A stretch of DNA of 64,000 nt, taken from positions 806,001 to 870,000 of the forward strand of contig NZ_QCZD01000002.1 in NCBI RefSeq assembly GCF_003075045.1. Direction: 5' to 3'. This document shows positions 34,939 to 43,531 of the stretch, piece by piece. The first letter of the stretch is position 1; the number at the start of each line of letters is the position of its first letter. The position numbers and the translations under genes are program-made. The notes beneath the pieces were generated by a model, which saw only the letters and a list, made by a program, of their open reading frames with translations, was not told the origin of the DNA and did not search any database. The stretch is from Maribacter litoralis (lineage in GTDB: Bacteria; Bacteroidota; Bacteroidia; Flavobacteriales; Flavobacteriaceae).

Positions 34939-35085
34939 CTATTCTTCATTTTTGGATTTACGCTTGTAATCTTCCATGAACTTTCTAGATTTACGAGCGT
35001 TAGATTTACCCTTGTTTGTTATTCGTATGGCTATGTAAATAGCGAATACAACCCCTAATACAATATATATAGTATTATTCTGCAT
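34939..35085 (-). CDS. 48-aa single-span membrane microprotein
   Basis: ATG at 35085 opens a 48-codon frame ending TAG at 34939. Residues 5-22 are hydrophobic (TIYIVLGVVFAIYIAIRI) and the rest is very basic and hydrophilic (NKGKSNARKSRKFMEDYKRK). The composition is unlike random AT-rich sequence. It lies between the adenosyltransferase and a methyltransferase-like gene, same strand. I recognise no named family; a small membrane protein conserved in related genomes is likely. Confidence 0.6.
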   Translation of the reverse strand: MQNNTIYIVLGVVFAIYIAIRITNKGKSNARKSRKFMEDYKRKSKNEE

Positions 35086-35115
35086 TGTAAATTACTTTAG
35101 TTTAAAATTACTGGT

Positions 35116-35610
35116 TTAAATCCGTATTTTAAAATGTTCCTTTTCTTGTTCTTTTCTAAAGAAAACGAGACCACAATAAAAGAGATCAATGGTGACACGA
35201 ACATGCTTTAATTCTTTCAGTTGCATCCATTTTTCGAAATTCTGTCGATTTTTATGAATTCCGTCTAAAAGCAACATCGAATCATTTGATAATTTATTCA
35301 TATTAAATTCGGTCTCATCTAAATCGGACATCTTACCAAAAACAATATCGGCGTGGCTATCAACGATGGATATACTTGGGCAATTCTTTTTTATTTTTTC
35401 TTCGGATATTTTATCGGACTTCAATAACTGAAGCGTTTTATATTCAAAATAAGTAAGACTCTTAACAAGTATTTTTAAGGATATTGGAAGCTTAATTTTC
35501 GTTTTTCGGTAAAGGCATTTGGTGACATAGTTATATACGAAAGGTGAATGTACACCGTGTTGGTTGGTGGCAGAAAAAAGAAATTTTAAATAAGAAATTA
35601 AGCGGTACAC
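35116..35610 (-). CDS. Shrunken SAM-methyltransferase-like protein
   Basis: A 164-aa protein whose ends resemble flavobacterial class I SAM methyltransferases of roughly 220-260 aa: the N-terminus LKFLFSATNQHGVHSPFVYNYVTKCLY and the C-terminus VTIDLFYCGLVFFRKEQEKEHFKIRI. The middle, which should hold the glycine-rich SAM-binding motif, is short and lacks any GxGxG-like sequence; only traces remain (SIVDSHADIVFGKM, MLLLDGIHKN). It may be a non-catalytic remnant. The family comparison is from memory, not a search. Confidence 0.65.
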   Translation of the reverse strand: MYRLISYLKFLFSATNQHGVHSPFVYNYVTKCLYRKTKIKLPISLKILVKSLTYFEYKTLQLLKSDKISEEKIKKNCPSISIVDSHADIVFGKMSDLDETEFNMNKLSNDSMLLLDGIHKNRQNFEKWMQLKELKHVRVTIDLFYCGLVFFRKEQEKEHFKIRI

Positions 35611-35755
35611 GTTTTACTTTTTCAATTTTGCCAAAAGTAAGAATAGTGATGCAACTAATATATTATAGGGAACGATTATTATTAGTAAGTAGTAAGTACA
35701 GGTAAGAAATGGGGCAGGTGAAGATCGGGGGCGAAAAGGAAATTTAATAATGGTA

Positions 35756-36016
35756 TTAAGAAAGTTTAGCTCTGTTCAATTTCGTAGCGAACTTTAAAGC
35801 CTTGATCACTCTGTTGTTTTTGTTCTTGTACAACCTTGCAACTTCGATCGTGTTTTCGGTTTCGATAGTCGGAACAACGATATCATTATTTTCAATTGTC
35901 TCAACCATCTCTACTTGTACAGTTTCGATCTCTAAAGAAACGTTCTCTTCGTTAGCCTGTGCCTGAGCGAAGAAACATGTGAAGAAAAGAGCGGTTAAAA
36001 GAATAATTGATTTCAT
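35756..36016 (-). CDS. Small secreted protein, ARLY-KN-RV family, member 3
   Basis: An 86-aa protein with a 20-residue signal peptide ending AQAQ, an acidic middle (about 21-58, rich in Glu, Thr and Val) and a basic conserved C-terminus EVARLYKNKNNRVIKALKF (about 58-76) ending RAKLS. It differs from member 4 at only three residues (Glu36/Lys, Asn43/Ser, Thr53/Asn), so the duplication is recent or is being homogenised. Function unknown; see member 1 for the shared pattern. Confidence 0.8.
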   Translation of the reverse strand: MKSIILLTALFFTCFFAQAQANEENVSLEIETVQVEMVETIENNDIVVPTIETENTIEVARLYKNKNNRVIKALKFATKLNRAKLS

Positions 36017-36052
36017 AATATTTGTTTTACACTGCTAAAGTACAGGCAAGAC

Positions 36053-36104
36053 CAAACATATTTTGCCGCTCGTCGTCGGTTACTATTTAACTATAGACGA
36101 ATGG
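36053..36104 (-). promoter_or_regulatory. Promoter region of small secreted protein 3
   Basis: Minus strand: CCATTCGTC box (36104-36096), a degenerate second half-site 21 bp on (GTAACCGAC, 36083-36075), then a -7 box TATGTTTG (36060-36053) 36 bp before the ATG. The second half-site falls near -33, where an activator would contact polymerase. Confidence 0.42.
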
Positions 36105-36108
36105 TAAT

Positions 36109-36387
36109 TAGGGTTCGATTATTAATTTGAGCGAACTGTGAATTTCTAGTATATCAGCATAGGAAAACAAGCGTATCGGCTGTAGGCATTGATGTTGTTT
36201 GAGTTTTGCGTTTTGATAAAGCTAACTATAGAATGAAGTACGATGCCCGGCCGAACTGTCATTGCATCTTGAAATTGAATTTGATTTTTGAGCTTGAACT
36301 TGATTTTTTAACTTGAATGTAAAGTAGGTTACGGTAAGAAATGGGATAGGTGAAGATCGGGGGCGAAAAGGAAATTTGATAATTTTA
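36109..36387. other. Spacer between duplicated genes
   Basis: About 280 bp without a coding frame. It contains an imperfect run of TTGAA-like words (about 36270-36320) and the start of the second duplication unit. No RNA gene or clear terminator was recognised for member 4. Confidence 0.4.
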
Positions 36388-36648
36388 TTAAGAAAGTTTA
36401 GCTCTGTTCAATTTAGTAGCGAACTTTAAAGCCTTGATTACCCTGTTGTTTTTGTTCTTGTATAATCTTGCAACTTCGATCGTGTTTTCGTTTTCGATAG
36501 TTGGAACAACGATATCATTACTTTCAATTGTCTCAACCATCTTTACTTGTACAGTTTCGATCTCTAAAGAAACATTCTCTTCGTTAGCCTGTGCCTGAGC
36601 GAAGAAACATGTGAAGAAAAGAGCGGTTAAAAGAATAATTGATTTCAT
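36388..36648 (-). CDS. Small secreted protein, ARLY-KN-RV family, member 4
   Basis: An 86-aa near-twin of the gene at 35756-36016, with the same 20-residue signal peptide, acidic middle and basic C-terminal EVARLYKNKNNRVIKALKF. Three conservative-position substitutions lie in the middle region and none in the signal or the C-terminal motif, suggesting constraint on both ends. It follows the ABC-F gene on the same strand but has its own promoter-like sequence. Confidence 0.8.
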   Translation of the reverse strand: MKSIILLTALFFTCFFAQAQANEENVSLEIETVQVKMVETIESNDIVVPTIENENTIEVARLYKNKNNRVIKALKFATKLNRAKLS

Positions 36649-36684
36649 AATATTTGTTTTACACTGCTAAAGTACAGGCAAGAA

Positions 36685-36692
36685 CAAACATA
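36685..36692 (-). promoter_or_regulatory. -7 box (TATGTTTG) for small secreted protein 4
   Basis: Minus strand exact TAnnTTTG match 36 bp before the ATG at 36648, at the same place as in the duplicate copy. Confidence 0.42.
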
Positions 36693-36725
36693 TTTTGCCG
36701 CTCATAGTTGGGCGACATTTAACTA

Positions 36726-36753
36726 TAGACGAATGGTAAAAACCATTCGTCTA
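36726..36753. repeat. Perfect 12-bp inverted repeat containing CCATTCGTC
   Basis: TAGACGAATGGT, loop AAAA, ACCATTCGTCTA. The arm nearer the gene is the regulatory box shared with member 3; the outer arm is its mirror, found only at this copy. It could be a dyad operator or a hairpin ending transcription from the ABC-F gene, but no T tract follows. Confidence 0.55.
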
Positions 36754-36802
36754 CTATTTTAATCAAGTATTGAAAATATAATTTTGGGAGATGTAAAATT
36801 AT

Positions 36803-38674
36803 TTATCCCTCCATAAGGGCAGAGAGTTCAAACCACCTTTCGGTTTTGTTATCTATTGCATCGGTAATGTCGTTCAACTCAATAGATAGATTCTTAATCT
36901 CATCACCACTTAACGAACCATCGGTGAATTTTTCTTGTAGCGCAACTTTAGATTTCTCCAGTTTTTGAATCTCTCTTTCCAACTTTTTAAATTCTTGTTG
37001 CTCTGCGTATGAGATTTTGGTAGTGGTGTCAGCTTCTTTCCAATTGGTCTTATTGCTAGATTGAGATTCTTTCTGCTCTCTTTTTTCTTGAATCTGGCTG
37101 TCTTCATAAGCACGATAATCAGAATAGTTTCCAGGAAAATCCTCTACCACCGCATCGCCCCTAAATACAAATAGGTGATCTACGATCTTATCCATAAAGT
37201 AACGATCATGAGATACTACCATTAAACATCCTTGAAAATCCATTAAGAAGCTTTCTAGAACATTTAAGGTAACAATGTCCAAATCGTTGGTAGGTTCATC
37301 TAGTATCAAGAAATTAGGATTCTGTATCAATATGGTACACAGATAAAGTCTTTTACGCTCTCCGCCACTTAATTTGTCCACAAAATCGTATTGCTTTTTT
37401 CTATCGAATAGAAAACGTTCCAATAACTGTTGTGCAGATATTTGTCTCCCTTTCATTAAAGGTATGTAATCACCAAATTCGCGAATTACATCTATGACCT
37501 TTTGACCTTCCTTTATTTTGATGCCTTTCTGGGTATAGTACCCAAATTTTATGGTGTCACCAACAATTACCTTACCGCTGTCTGGTTGGTCGCGTCCGCT
37601 TAGTATATTTAAAAATGTAGATTTACCCGTACCGTTCTTACCTATAATGCCAATACGCTCCCCTTTTTGAAAAACATATTCAAACTTGTCTAGAATAGGT
37701 TTGTTTGGAAAAGACTTCGATATTTTATGGAGCTCAAGAATTTTACTTCCCATACGCTCCATATTCAATTCTAGCTGAACTTGGTGGTCTTTTCTACGTT
37801 GACTTGCTTTATCTTTTATTACGGCAAAATCATCTATTCTAGATTTAGATTTGGTAGTACGAGCTTTTGGTTGCCTGCGCATCCAGGCCAGTTCTTTTTT
37901 AAAAAGAAGTTCTGTTTTATGATGTTCTACGGCTTCTTGTTCTATACGGGCTTCTTTCTTCTCCAAGTAATAAGAGTAGTTGCCTTTGTATGGATATAAT
38001 TTACCGTTTTCGAGTTCTATGATTTCGTTGCATACGCGTTCCAAAAAGTATCTGTCGTGCGTAACCATGAACAAGGTCATGTTCTCTTTAGCAAAAAATT
38101 CTTCTAACCATTCGATCATTTCTAAATCTAAATGGTTGGTAGGCTCATCTAATACTAAAAGGTCTGGCTTGTTAATTAACGCATTTGCCAATGCCAAACG
38201 CTTTTTCTGTCCGCCGGATAATTTATCTACTTTGGCGGTTAGATCATCTAACTTTAACTTAGAAAGGATCTGTTTGTACTGGGTCTCAAAATCCCATGCC
38301 TGAAAACGATCCATAGCTTCAAATGCCTTTTGATATGCATCTGCATCTTCTGGATTTTGAAGGGCTTTCTCGTAATTTTTAATAACCTCAAGAACTTCAT
38401 TGTCAGAAGCAAAAATAGTTTCCTCAATGGTTAAATTTGGATCCATTACAGGTTCTTGAGCAAGAAAAGATACCCGGGTAGATTTACGATAGTTTACCTG
38501 ACCGCTGTCTGGGGTGTCGGCACCGGAAAGTATGTTAAGTATCGATGTTTTTCCTGTACCGTTTTTAGCGATCAAGGCTATTTTTTGGTCTTTGTTGATG
38601 CCAAAAGAAAGGTTATCAAAAAGTACCCTTTCGCCATAGGATTTTGAAATATTTTCAACCGTAAGTAAATTCAT
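36803..38674 (-). CDS. ABC-F ATPase, Uup-like
   Basis: A 623-aa soluble protein with two ABC domains and no membrane span. Domain 1: GTGKTSILN, SGGQKKRLALANAL, LLVLDEPTNHLD. Domain 2: GTGKSTFLNIL, SGGERKRLYLC, FLILDEPTNDLD. The inter-domain P-site linker (about 240-300, ELAWMRRQPKARTTKSK) and a C-terminal coiled coil (about 545-620) are as in Uup. ABC-F proteins act on ribosomes or nucleic acid rather than in transport. It is 17 bp downstream of the DUF4105 gene. Confidence 0.92.
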   Translation of the reverse strand: MNLLTVENISKSYGERVLFDNLSFGINKDQKIALIAKNGTGKTSILNILSGADTPDSGQVNYRKSTRVSFLAQEPVMDPNLTIEETIFASDNEVLEVIKNYEKALQNPEDADAYQKAFEAMDRFQAWDFETQYKQILSKLKLDDLTAKVDKLSGGQKKRLALANALINKPDLLVLDEPTNHLDLEMIEWLEEFFAKENMTLFMVTHDRYFLERVCNEIIELENGKLYPYKGNYSYYLEKKEARIEQEAVEHHKTELLFKKELAWMRRQPKARTTKSKSRIDDFAVIKDKASQRRKDHQVQLELNMERMGSKILELHKISKSFPNKPILDKFEYVFQKGERIGIIGKNGTGKSTFLNILSGRDQPDSGKVIVGDTIKFGYYTQKGIKIKEGQKVIDVIREFGDYIPLMKGRQISAQQLLERFLFDRKKQYDFVDKLSGGERKRLYLCTILIQNPNFLILDEPTNDLDIVTLNVLESFLMDFQGCLMVVSHDRYFMDKIVDHLFVFRGDAVVEDFPGNYSDYRAYEDSQIQEKREQKESQSSNKTNWKEADTTTKISYAEQQEFKKLEREIQKLEKSKVALQEKFTDGSLSGDEIKNLSIELNDITDAIDNKTERWFELSALMEG

Positions 38675-38691
38675 ATAAGGATCACTAAATT

Positions 38692-39876
38692 TTATTTTTT
38701 GATTGAGATTTCTTTTCTAATATGATGTATCAAGTACAAGTAGCGCATAGCTAAAGCTAACATTATCAAGATTAATAATATTGAAAACACTTGAATTTTA
38801 AAAACCCATAATACACATGTAATACCTAATAAAATGGTTAGAAAAATGGTGTAGGTAAGCATCCATTTGGGTATTGTTTTCTTTACTAGTATAAATGCAA
38901 TAACAAGGTTAGGGGCAAAAGCCCAAAGCGCATTAAAATTTGCCTTAGTCGCTAAGTGATCCGTCGCAAACCATAAAAAGGCAATTAACACACCTGCTAT
39001 TCCTGTGATAAAAAAGAGAGCAAAATCTAACCACTTACTTCGTTCTCTATTATTATAGTCCTTAAAGGTGATATAGCCAACTAGTAGTACCAATAGTCCC
39101 AACCAATAGGCAGGGCTTAAATAAAACGGAGAATCATCTACTTGTTCAGGAATATCGACCAAAACGGTTTCTTCGTTGACTATTGGTTTACCGTTTATAG
39201 TAGTATGCTTCATTTGTTCATAAACATAAATAGGAAGAAACAAATGCTCGTACGGACTCGCCTTACGGTCAATTACAGAACCCAATGCCAGGTCTATGCC
39301 GAAGTTGGACCAAGTGTTGGGGTTTAATTTTAGGCGAATTAATTCTCTAAACGTAAGATGTTCTTTTAAGTAACTATAATCAAAATCAAAGTCACTACCC
39401 AAGGTCTTTTCAAAAACCATTGGTATACGAGTAGCACAATTATCAAAAAGAAAATCGTATTTGTATTTTTTATTTTCCGGCAACAAATTGTGCTCTAAAA
39501 ATGTAACAATAGCATTGCGTTGCTCTAAGGTTAAATCTAAACTTTGCTCTCGTACCCACCTTTTTTCTTGCTGATACCCATATTTAAAATATTTAAACGG
39601 TATACGTGAAATGGTATAGGAAAGCTTACCACGGGTAAAATTCAAATAGAAGTTGGGGTCCTCAAAGTCATAGGTGCCATAACCGTAAACTTCATCAATA
39701 CCTAGCGTCGGGTCTTGTAAACGAATTGCACTATGCCCAAATTTTGCAGCCAATTCTTCGCCTGTACCTACCGTTAAAAGACTTATTTTAGATAACGGAG
39801 ATAGCTGGGCATTTTGAGAGTACCCACAAAATGCGGAGAAAAGTATTAGGAATAAGAAAGTGATTTTTTTGAACAT
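38692..39876 (-). CDS. DUF4105 membrane protein
   Basis: A 394-aa protein with a signal peptide (from ATG 39876, MFKKITFLFLILFSAFCGYSQ split by the hydrophobic core), a DUF4105 domain (about 25-240) and five C-terminal transmembrane helices (about 255-385). Landmarks are GTGEELAAKFGHSAIRL, YGYGTYDFEDPNFYLNF and the invariant FDNCATRI, whose Asn-Cys looks catalytic, NlpC-like. The domain's activity is not established. The start at 39903 would precede the signal and is rejected. Confidence 0.85.
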   Translation of the reverse strand: MFKKITFLFLILFSAFCGYSQNAQLSPLSKISLLTVGTGEELAAKFGHSAIRLQDPTLGIDEVYGYGTYDFEDPNFYLNFTRGKLSYTISRIPFKYFKYGYQQEKRWVREQSLDLTLEQRNAIVTFLEHNLLPENKKYKYDFLFDNCATRIPMVFEKTLGSDFDFDYSYLKEHLTFRELIRLKLNPNTWSNFGIDLALGSVIDRKASPYEHLFLPIYVYEQMKHTTINGKPIVNEETVLVDIPEQVDDSPFYLSPAYWLGLLVLLVGYITFKDYNNRERSKWLDFALFFITGIAGVLIAFLWFATDHLATKANFNALWAFAPNLVIAFILVKKTIPKWMLTYTIFLTILLGITCVLWVFKIQVFSILLILIMLALAMRYLYLIHHIRKEISIKK

Positions 39877-39994
39877 AACCGTACTAGTCCATAGCAGGTA
39901 CAAAGATGCGAATAATAACAGACTTCGCTGATATTGGTTTTTTATAATTTTTTGTAAAAGGCATTTACTTGTGTTTATGAATCTGTTTAAATGA

Positions 39995-40021
39995 AAAAGC
40001 CACCTAAATTAGGTGGCTTTT
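39995..40021 (-). terminator. Rho-independent terminator for pyruvate carboxylase
   Basis: AGCCACCT-type stem (AAAAGCCACCT / AGGTGGCTTTT) with a 5-nt loop, 25 bp past the stop at 40046. On the minus strand the 3' arm ends in a U-rich run. Confidence 0.85.
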
Positions 40022-40045
40022 AAAATCTAATACTAGATAAGATTA

Positions 40046-43000
40046 CTATGAAATAGTTACCACAAGATCATCTTGCTTTACCATACTGCCTTCCTTTAAG
40101 CTAATGGATTGTACTGTACCCGACTTATATGCTGTAACCGTTGTTTCCATTTTCATGGCTTCAATAACGAATAACGGATCGTTTTCTTTTACGTCTTGAC
40201 CTTTTTTGACTAAAACTTTATACAATGAACCTTGTAAAGGAGCACCGATTTGATCGGTATTAGCCGAATCTATTTTTTCATTTTCCTCAATTTTTAAATT
40301 CAAGGAAGTGTCTAAAACATCAACGAATCTATTTTCCCCGTTTACTTGAAAGAATACGGTTCTCATACCCAGCTCATTCGGTATACCTACAGATAGTAAT
40401 CTTATTATTACCGTTTTACCAGGTTCTAACTCTATTAAGGTTTCTTCACGTAATTTCATTCCGTAGAAGAAATGTTTGGTAGGTACCAGTGCTAAGTTGC
40501 CGTAAAGCTTATAATTCTCATGAGCTTTCTTGAATACCTTTGGGTAAAGGGTGTATGAAAGAAAATCTTCCATTTCAATGGCACGTGTAAATCCTTTTTG
40601 AAATTTCTTTTTAAAGGCTTTGAATTCCTTGTCAAAATCAGTTGGAGCCAAATGGGCATTAGGTCTATTCTTATATGGTTTTTTATTTTTAAGAATTATT
40701 TTTTGAAGCTTTTTAGGAAATCCGCCAACGGGCTGACCTAAATCTCCCATAAAGAAACTTATAACAGATTCTGGAAACGAAATTTCTTCTCCACGTGTCA
40801 TTACATCTTCAGTAGTAAGTTCATTCGTTACCAAGAATATAGCCATGTCGCCAACTACTTTTGAACTCGGTGTAACTTTAATCAGGTTTCCAAATAGTTT
40901 ATTGACATCGGCATACATTTTCTTTACTTCATCAAAGCGGTCTCCAAGTCCCAATGCTGTTGCTTGCGGACGTAAGTTTGAATACTGCCCACCAGGTATT
41001 TCATGACCATATACTTCTGCGGTACCAGATTTTAATCCCGATTCAAATGGGTAGTATAATTCTCTGGTATCTTCCCAGAAATTAGAGAACTGATTCAGCT
41101 TCGGCATATCAAACTCATGTGCCCTTGGCTGACCCTTCATCATTTCAACTACCGAATTAAAGTTGGGCTGAGATGTTAAGCCGGATAATCCGCCTAGCGC
41201 TACATCGACCACATCAACACCTGCTTCGATAGCCTTTAAATACATAGCCGTTTGTAATGAGGAGGTGTCATGCGTATGTAAATGAATAGGTAACTTTACC
41301 GTGTCCTTTAATGCGGTTACCAGTTCTGTGGCAGCATAGGGTTTTAATAGACCCGCCATGTCTTTTATGGCAATCATATGCGCACCGGCATTTTCTAGGT
41401 CTTTTGCTAGCTGAGTGTAATATTTTAAGTTGTACTTGGTTTCGTTTACATCTAGAATATCACCCGTATAACTCAACGCTGCTTCTGCAATTCCACCTGT
41501 TTTATTACGTACATAATTAATGCTGGGCTCCATGGCTTTTACCCAGTTGAGCGAATCAAAAATCCTGAATATATCTACGCCGTTCTCCCAAGATTTCTCA
41601 ACGAATTTTTCAATTAAATTATCTGGGTATGCTTTATAACCTACTCCGTTTGATCCACGTAATAACATTTGGAACAATATATTAGGTACTGCCTTACGAA
41701 GTTCACGTAGTCGTGTCCACGGACTTTCATGTAAGAATCGCATACAAACATCAAAAGTTGCCCCTCCCCAAACTTCCATACTAAAAGTATTCGGGTGATT
41801 TTTAGCATAGCTTTCAGCAACACGCAACATGTCATAGGTACGCATTCTTGTTGCCAATAGAGACTGATGGGCATCTCGCATGGTGGTGTCCGTGAAATGA
41901 ATCTTCTTTTCATCCATTAACCAAGCACAAAATTTCTCGGGACCCATTTCGGTCAGCATATCTTTTGTTCCTTTCGGATGTGCTTCTAATGGATTGAATT
42001 TAGGAACCTTCGCGTTTCTAAAGACTTTGTTTTCGTCTATATACTTAACATCGGAATTACCGTTTACAATAACTTCCGCTAAGAAATTAACTACCTTAGA
42101 TGTTCTGTCTTGGGGTAGTTTAATATCAAATAGGGCAGGCGTATTTTGAATAAAATTAACTGTTACCTTGCCATCTTTGAATGTTGGGTGCTGAATAACA
42201 TTCTGTAAAAAGTGAATGTTGGTTTTTACACCTCTAATTCTAAATTCCTTTAAGGCGCGAACCATTTTACGGGTTGCACCATCTAATGTTCTACCGTGAG
42301 ACGATACCTTGACTAACATAGAATCAAAAAACGGACTTACTTGGTAGCCCTGATAAATACTACCCGCATCTAAACGAATACCCATACCGGAAGCACTTCT
42401 ATATGTAGTTACGGTACCGTAATCTGGGGTAAAGTTGTTTGCTGGGTCTTCTGTTGTTAATCTGCATTGTAAAGCAAAGCCGTAGGTGGCAATGGTTTCT
42501 TGTCCGTATATTTTAATTTGCTGACTGTCTAGCTTGTAATTTCCGGCGACAAAGATTTGTGTTTTTACCAAATCTATTCCAGTAACCATTTCCGTTACCG
42601 TATGTTCTACTTGAATTCTAGGGTTAACTTCAATGAAATAGATGTTGTCGTCCCTATCTACCAAAAACTCTACGGTACCTATATTATTATAGTTGACCTC
42701 TTTGGCAATATCAACGGCATATTTGTACAAGTTCTGTTTAACCTCTTCATTTAAATTGTGCGAAGGTGCAATCTCTACCACTTTTTGATGACGGCGTTGT
42801 ACAGAGCAGTCGCGTTCGTGCAAGTGACGAATATTACCATGGTTATCGGCAACGATCTGTACTTCTATATGCTTGGGTTCTTCAACATATTTTTCAAGAA
42901 ACATGGTATCATCGCCAAAAGCATTTAGGGCTTCATTTCGGGCAGAGTCAAAATTCATTTCTATATCTTCATCTTTTCTAATGATTCTCATGCCTCTTCC

Positions 43001-43498
43001 TCCACCACCAGATGCAGCTTTCAGCATTATTGGGTATCCAATTTTAGTTGCTTCTGCCAAAGCAACTTTTACAGAGGTCAGTTTCTTTTTGTTGCTCTCT
43101 ATAATGGGTACGTTACATTTTACCGCAACTTTCTTTGCCGTTATCTTATCTCCTAAGGCATCCATTACTTTTGGATCCGGACCTATGAAAATGATATCAT
43201 TGGCGGCACATTGCCTTGCAAATTCAGAGTTTTCAGATAGAAAGCCGTACCCTGGGTGAATGGCGTCTACATTCTTCGCTTTTGCCAAGGCAATAATTTG
43301 TGGAATATCTAAATATGGTTTTAATGGCTGATTGTCTTCACCTATTTGGTAAGACTCATCTGCTTTGTTTCGGTGTTGAGAATATCGGTCTTCATAAGTG
43401 TAAATGGCAACCGTCTTAATATTTAATTCGGTGCAGGCTCGTAATACACGTATAGCAATCTCACTTCGGTTAGCTACTAAAACCTTTTTAATCTTCAT
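40046..43498 (-). CDS. pyc: Pyruvate carboxylase, single-chain
   Basis: An 1150-aa biotin enzyme forming oxaloacetate from pyruvate, bicarbonate and ATP. Domain order: biotin carboxylase (1 to about 455; ATP-grasp loop KAASGGGGRGMRI, EVNPRIQVEHTVTE), carboxyltransferase TIM barrel (about 530-800; DTTMRDAHQSLLATR, HTHDTSS), the PC tetramerisation region, and a C-terminal biotin carrier with Lys in EAMKMETT. The role is anaplerosis. It is monocistronic, with palindromic repeats in its promoter region. Confidence 0.96.
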   Translation of the reverse strand: MKIKKVLVANRSEIAIRVLRACTELNIKTVAIYTYEDRYSQHRNKADESYQIGEDNQPLKPYLDIPQIIALAKAKNVDAIHPGYGFLSENSEFARQCAANDIIFIGPDPKVMDALGDKITAKKVAVKCNVPIIESNKKKLTSVKVALAEATKIGYPIMLKAASGGGGRGMRIIRKDEDIEMNFDSARNEALNAFGDDTMFLEKYVEEPKHIEVQIVADNHGNIRHLHERDCSVQRRHQKVVEIAPSHNLNEEVKQNLYKYAVDIAKEVNYNNIGTVEFLVDRDDNIYFIEVNPRIQVEHTVTEMVTGIDLVKTQIFVAGNYKLDSQQIKIYGQETIATYGFALQCRLTTEDPANNFTPDYGTVTTYRSASGMGIRLDAGSIYQGYQVSPFFDSMLVKVSSHGRTLDGATRKMVRALKEFRIRGVKTNIHFLQNVIQHPTFKDGKVTVNFIQNTPALFDIKLPQDRTSKVVNFLAEVIVNGNSDVKYIDENKVFRNAKVPKFNPLEAHPKGTKDMLTEMGPEKFCAWLMDEKKIHFTDTTMRDAHQSLLATRMRTYDMLRVAESYAKNHPNTFSMEVWGGATFDVCMRFLHESPWTRLRELRKAVPNILFQMLLRGSNGVGYKAYPDNLIEKFVEKSWENGVDIFRIFDSLNWVKAMEPSINYVRNKTGGIAEAALSYTGDILDVNETKYNLKYYTQLAKDLENAGAHMIAIKDMAGLLKPYAATELVTALKDTVKLPIHLHTHDTSSLQTAMYLKAIEAGVDVVDVALGGLSGLTSQPNFNSVVEMMKGQPRAHEFDMPKLNQFSNFWEDTRELYYPFESGLKSGTAEVYGHEIPGGQYSNLRPQATALGLGDRFDEVKKMYADVNKLFGNLIKVTPSSKVVGDMAIFLVTNELTTEDVMTRGEEISFPESVISFFMGDLGQPVGGFPKKLQKIILKNKKPYKNRPNAHLAPTDFDKEFKAFKKKFQKGFTRAIEMEDFLSYTLYPKVFKKAHENYKLYGNLALVPTKHFFYGMKLREETLIELEPGKTVIIRLLSVGIPNELGMRTVFFQVNGENRFVDVLDTSLNLKIEENEKIDSANTDQIGAPLQGSLYKVLVKKGQDVKENDPLFVIEAMKMETTVTAYKSGTVQSISLKEGSMVKQDDLVVTIS

Positions 43499-43531
43499 TT
43501 CTTGACAACATTTTAATGGTTAGTGTTATTT

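Larger units (their letters stand above)
35698..36108. repeat. Tandem duplication, unit 1
   Basis: A roughly 410-bp segment holding one small secreted protein gene with its promoter and downstream sequence. It is repeated nearly identically at about 36330-36738 (offset 632 bp). Identity covers GGTAAGAAATGGG...GATCGGGGGCG downstream, the whole gene, and the promoter up to the CCATTCGTC box. Confidence 0.85.
36330..36738. repeat. Tandem duplication, unit 2
   Basis: The second copy of the segment at about 35698-36108. The coding part is almost identical. The promoter diverges only between the CCATTCGTC box and the GCGGCAAAATATG segment. Confidence 0.85.

Noticed and set aside
36260-36325. Imperfect TTGAA-rich run considered as a CRISPR-like or tandem repeat
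   Set aside because: Units are irregular in length and sequence and have no spacers; most simply low-complexity AT-rich DNA.
42873-43259. 128-aa plus-strand open frame across pyruvate carboxylase
   Set aside because: Antisense shadow of the biotin carboxylase domain.
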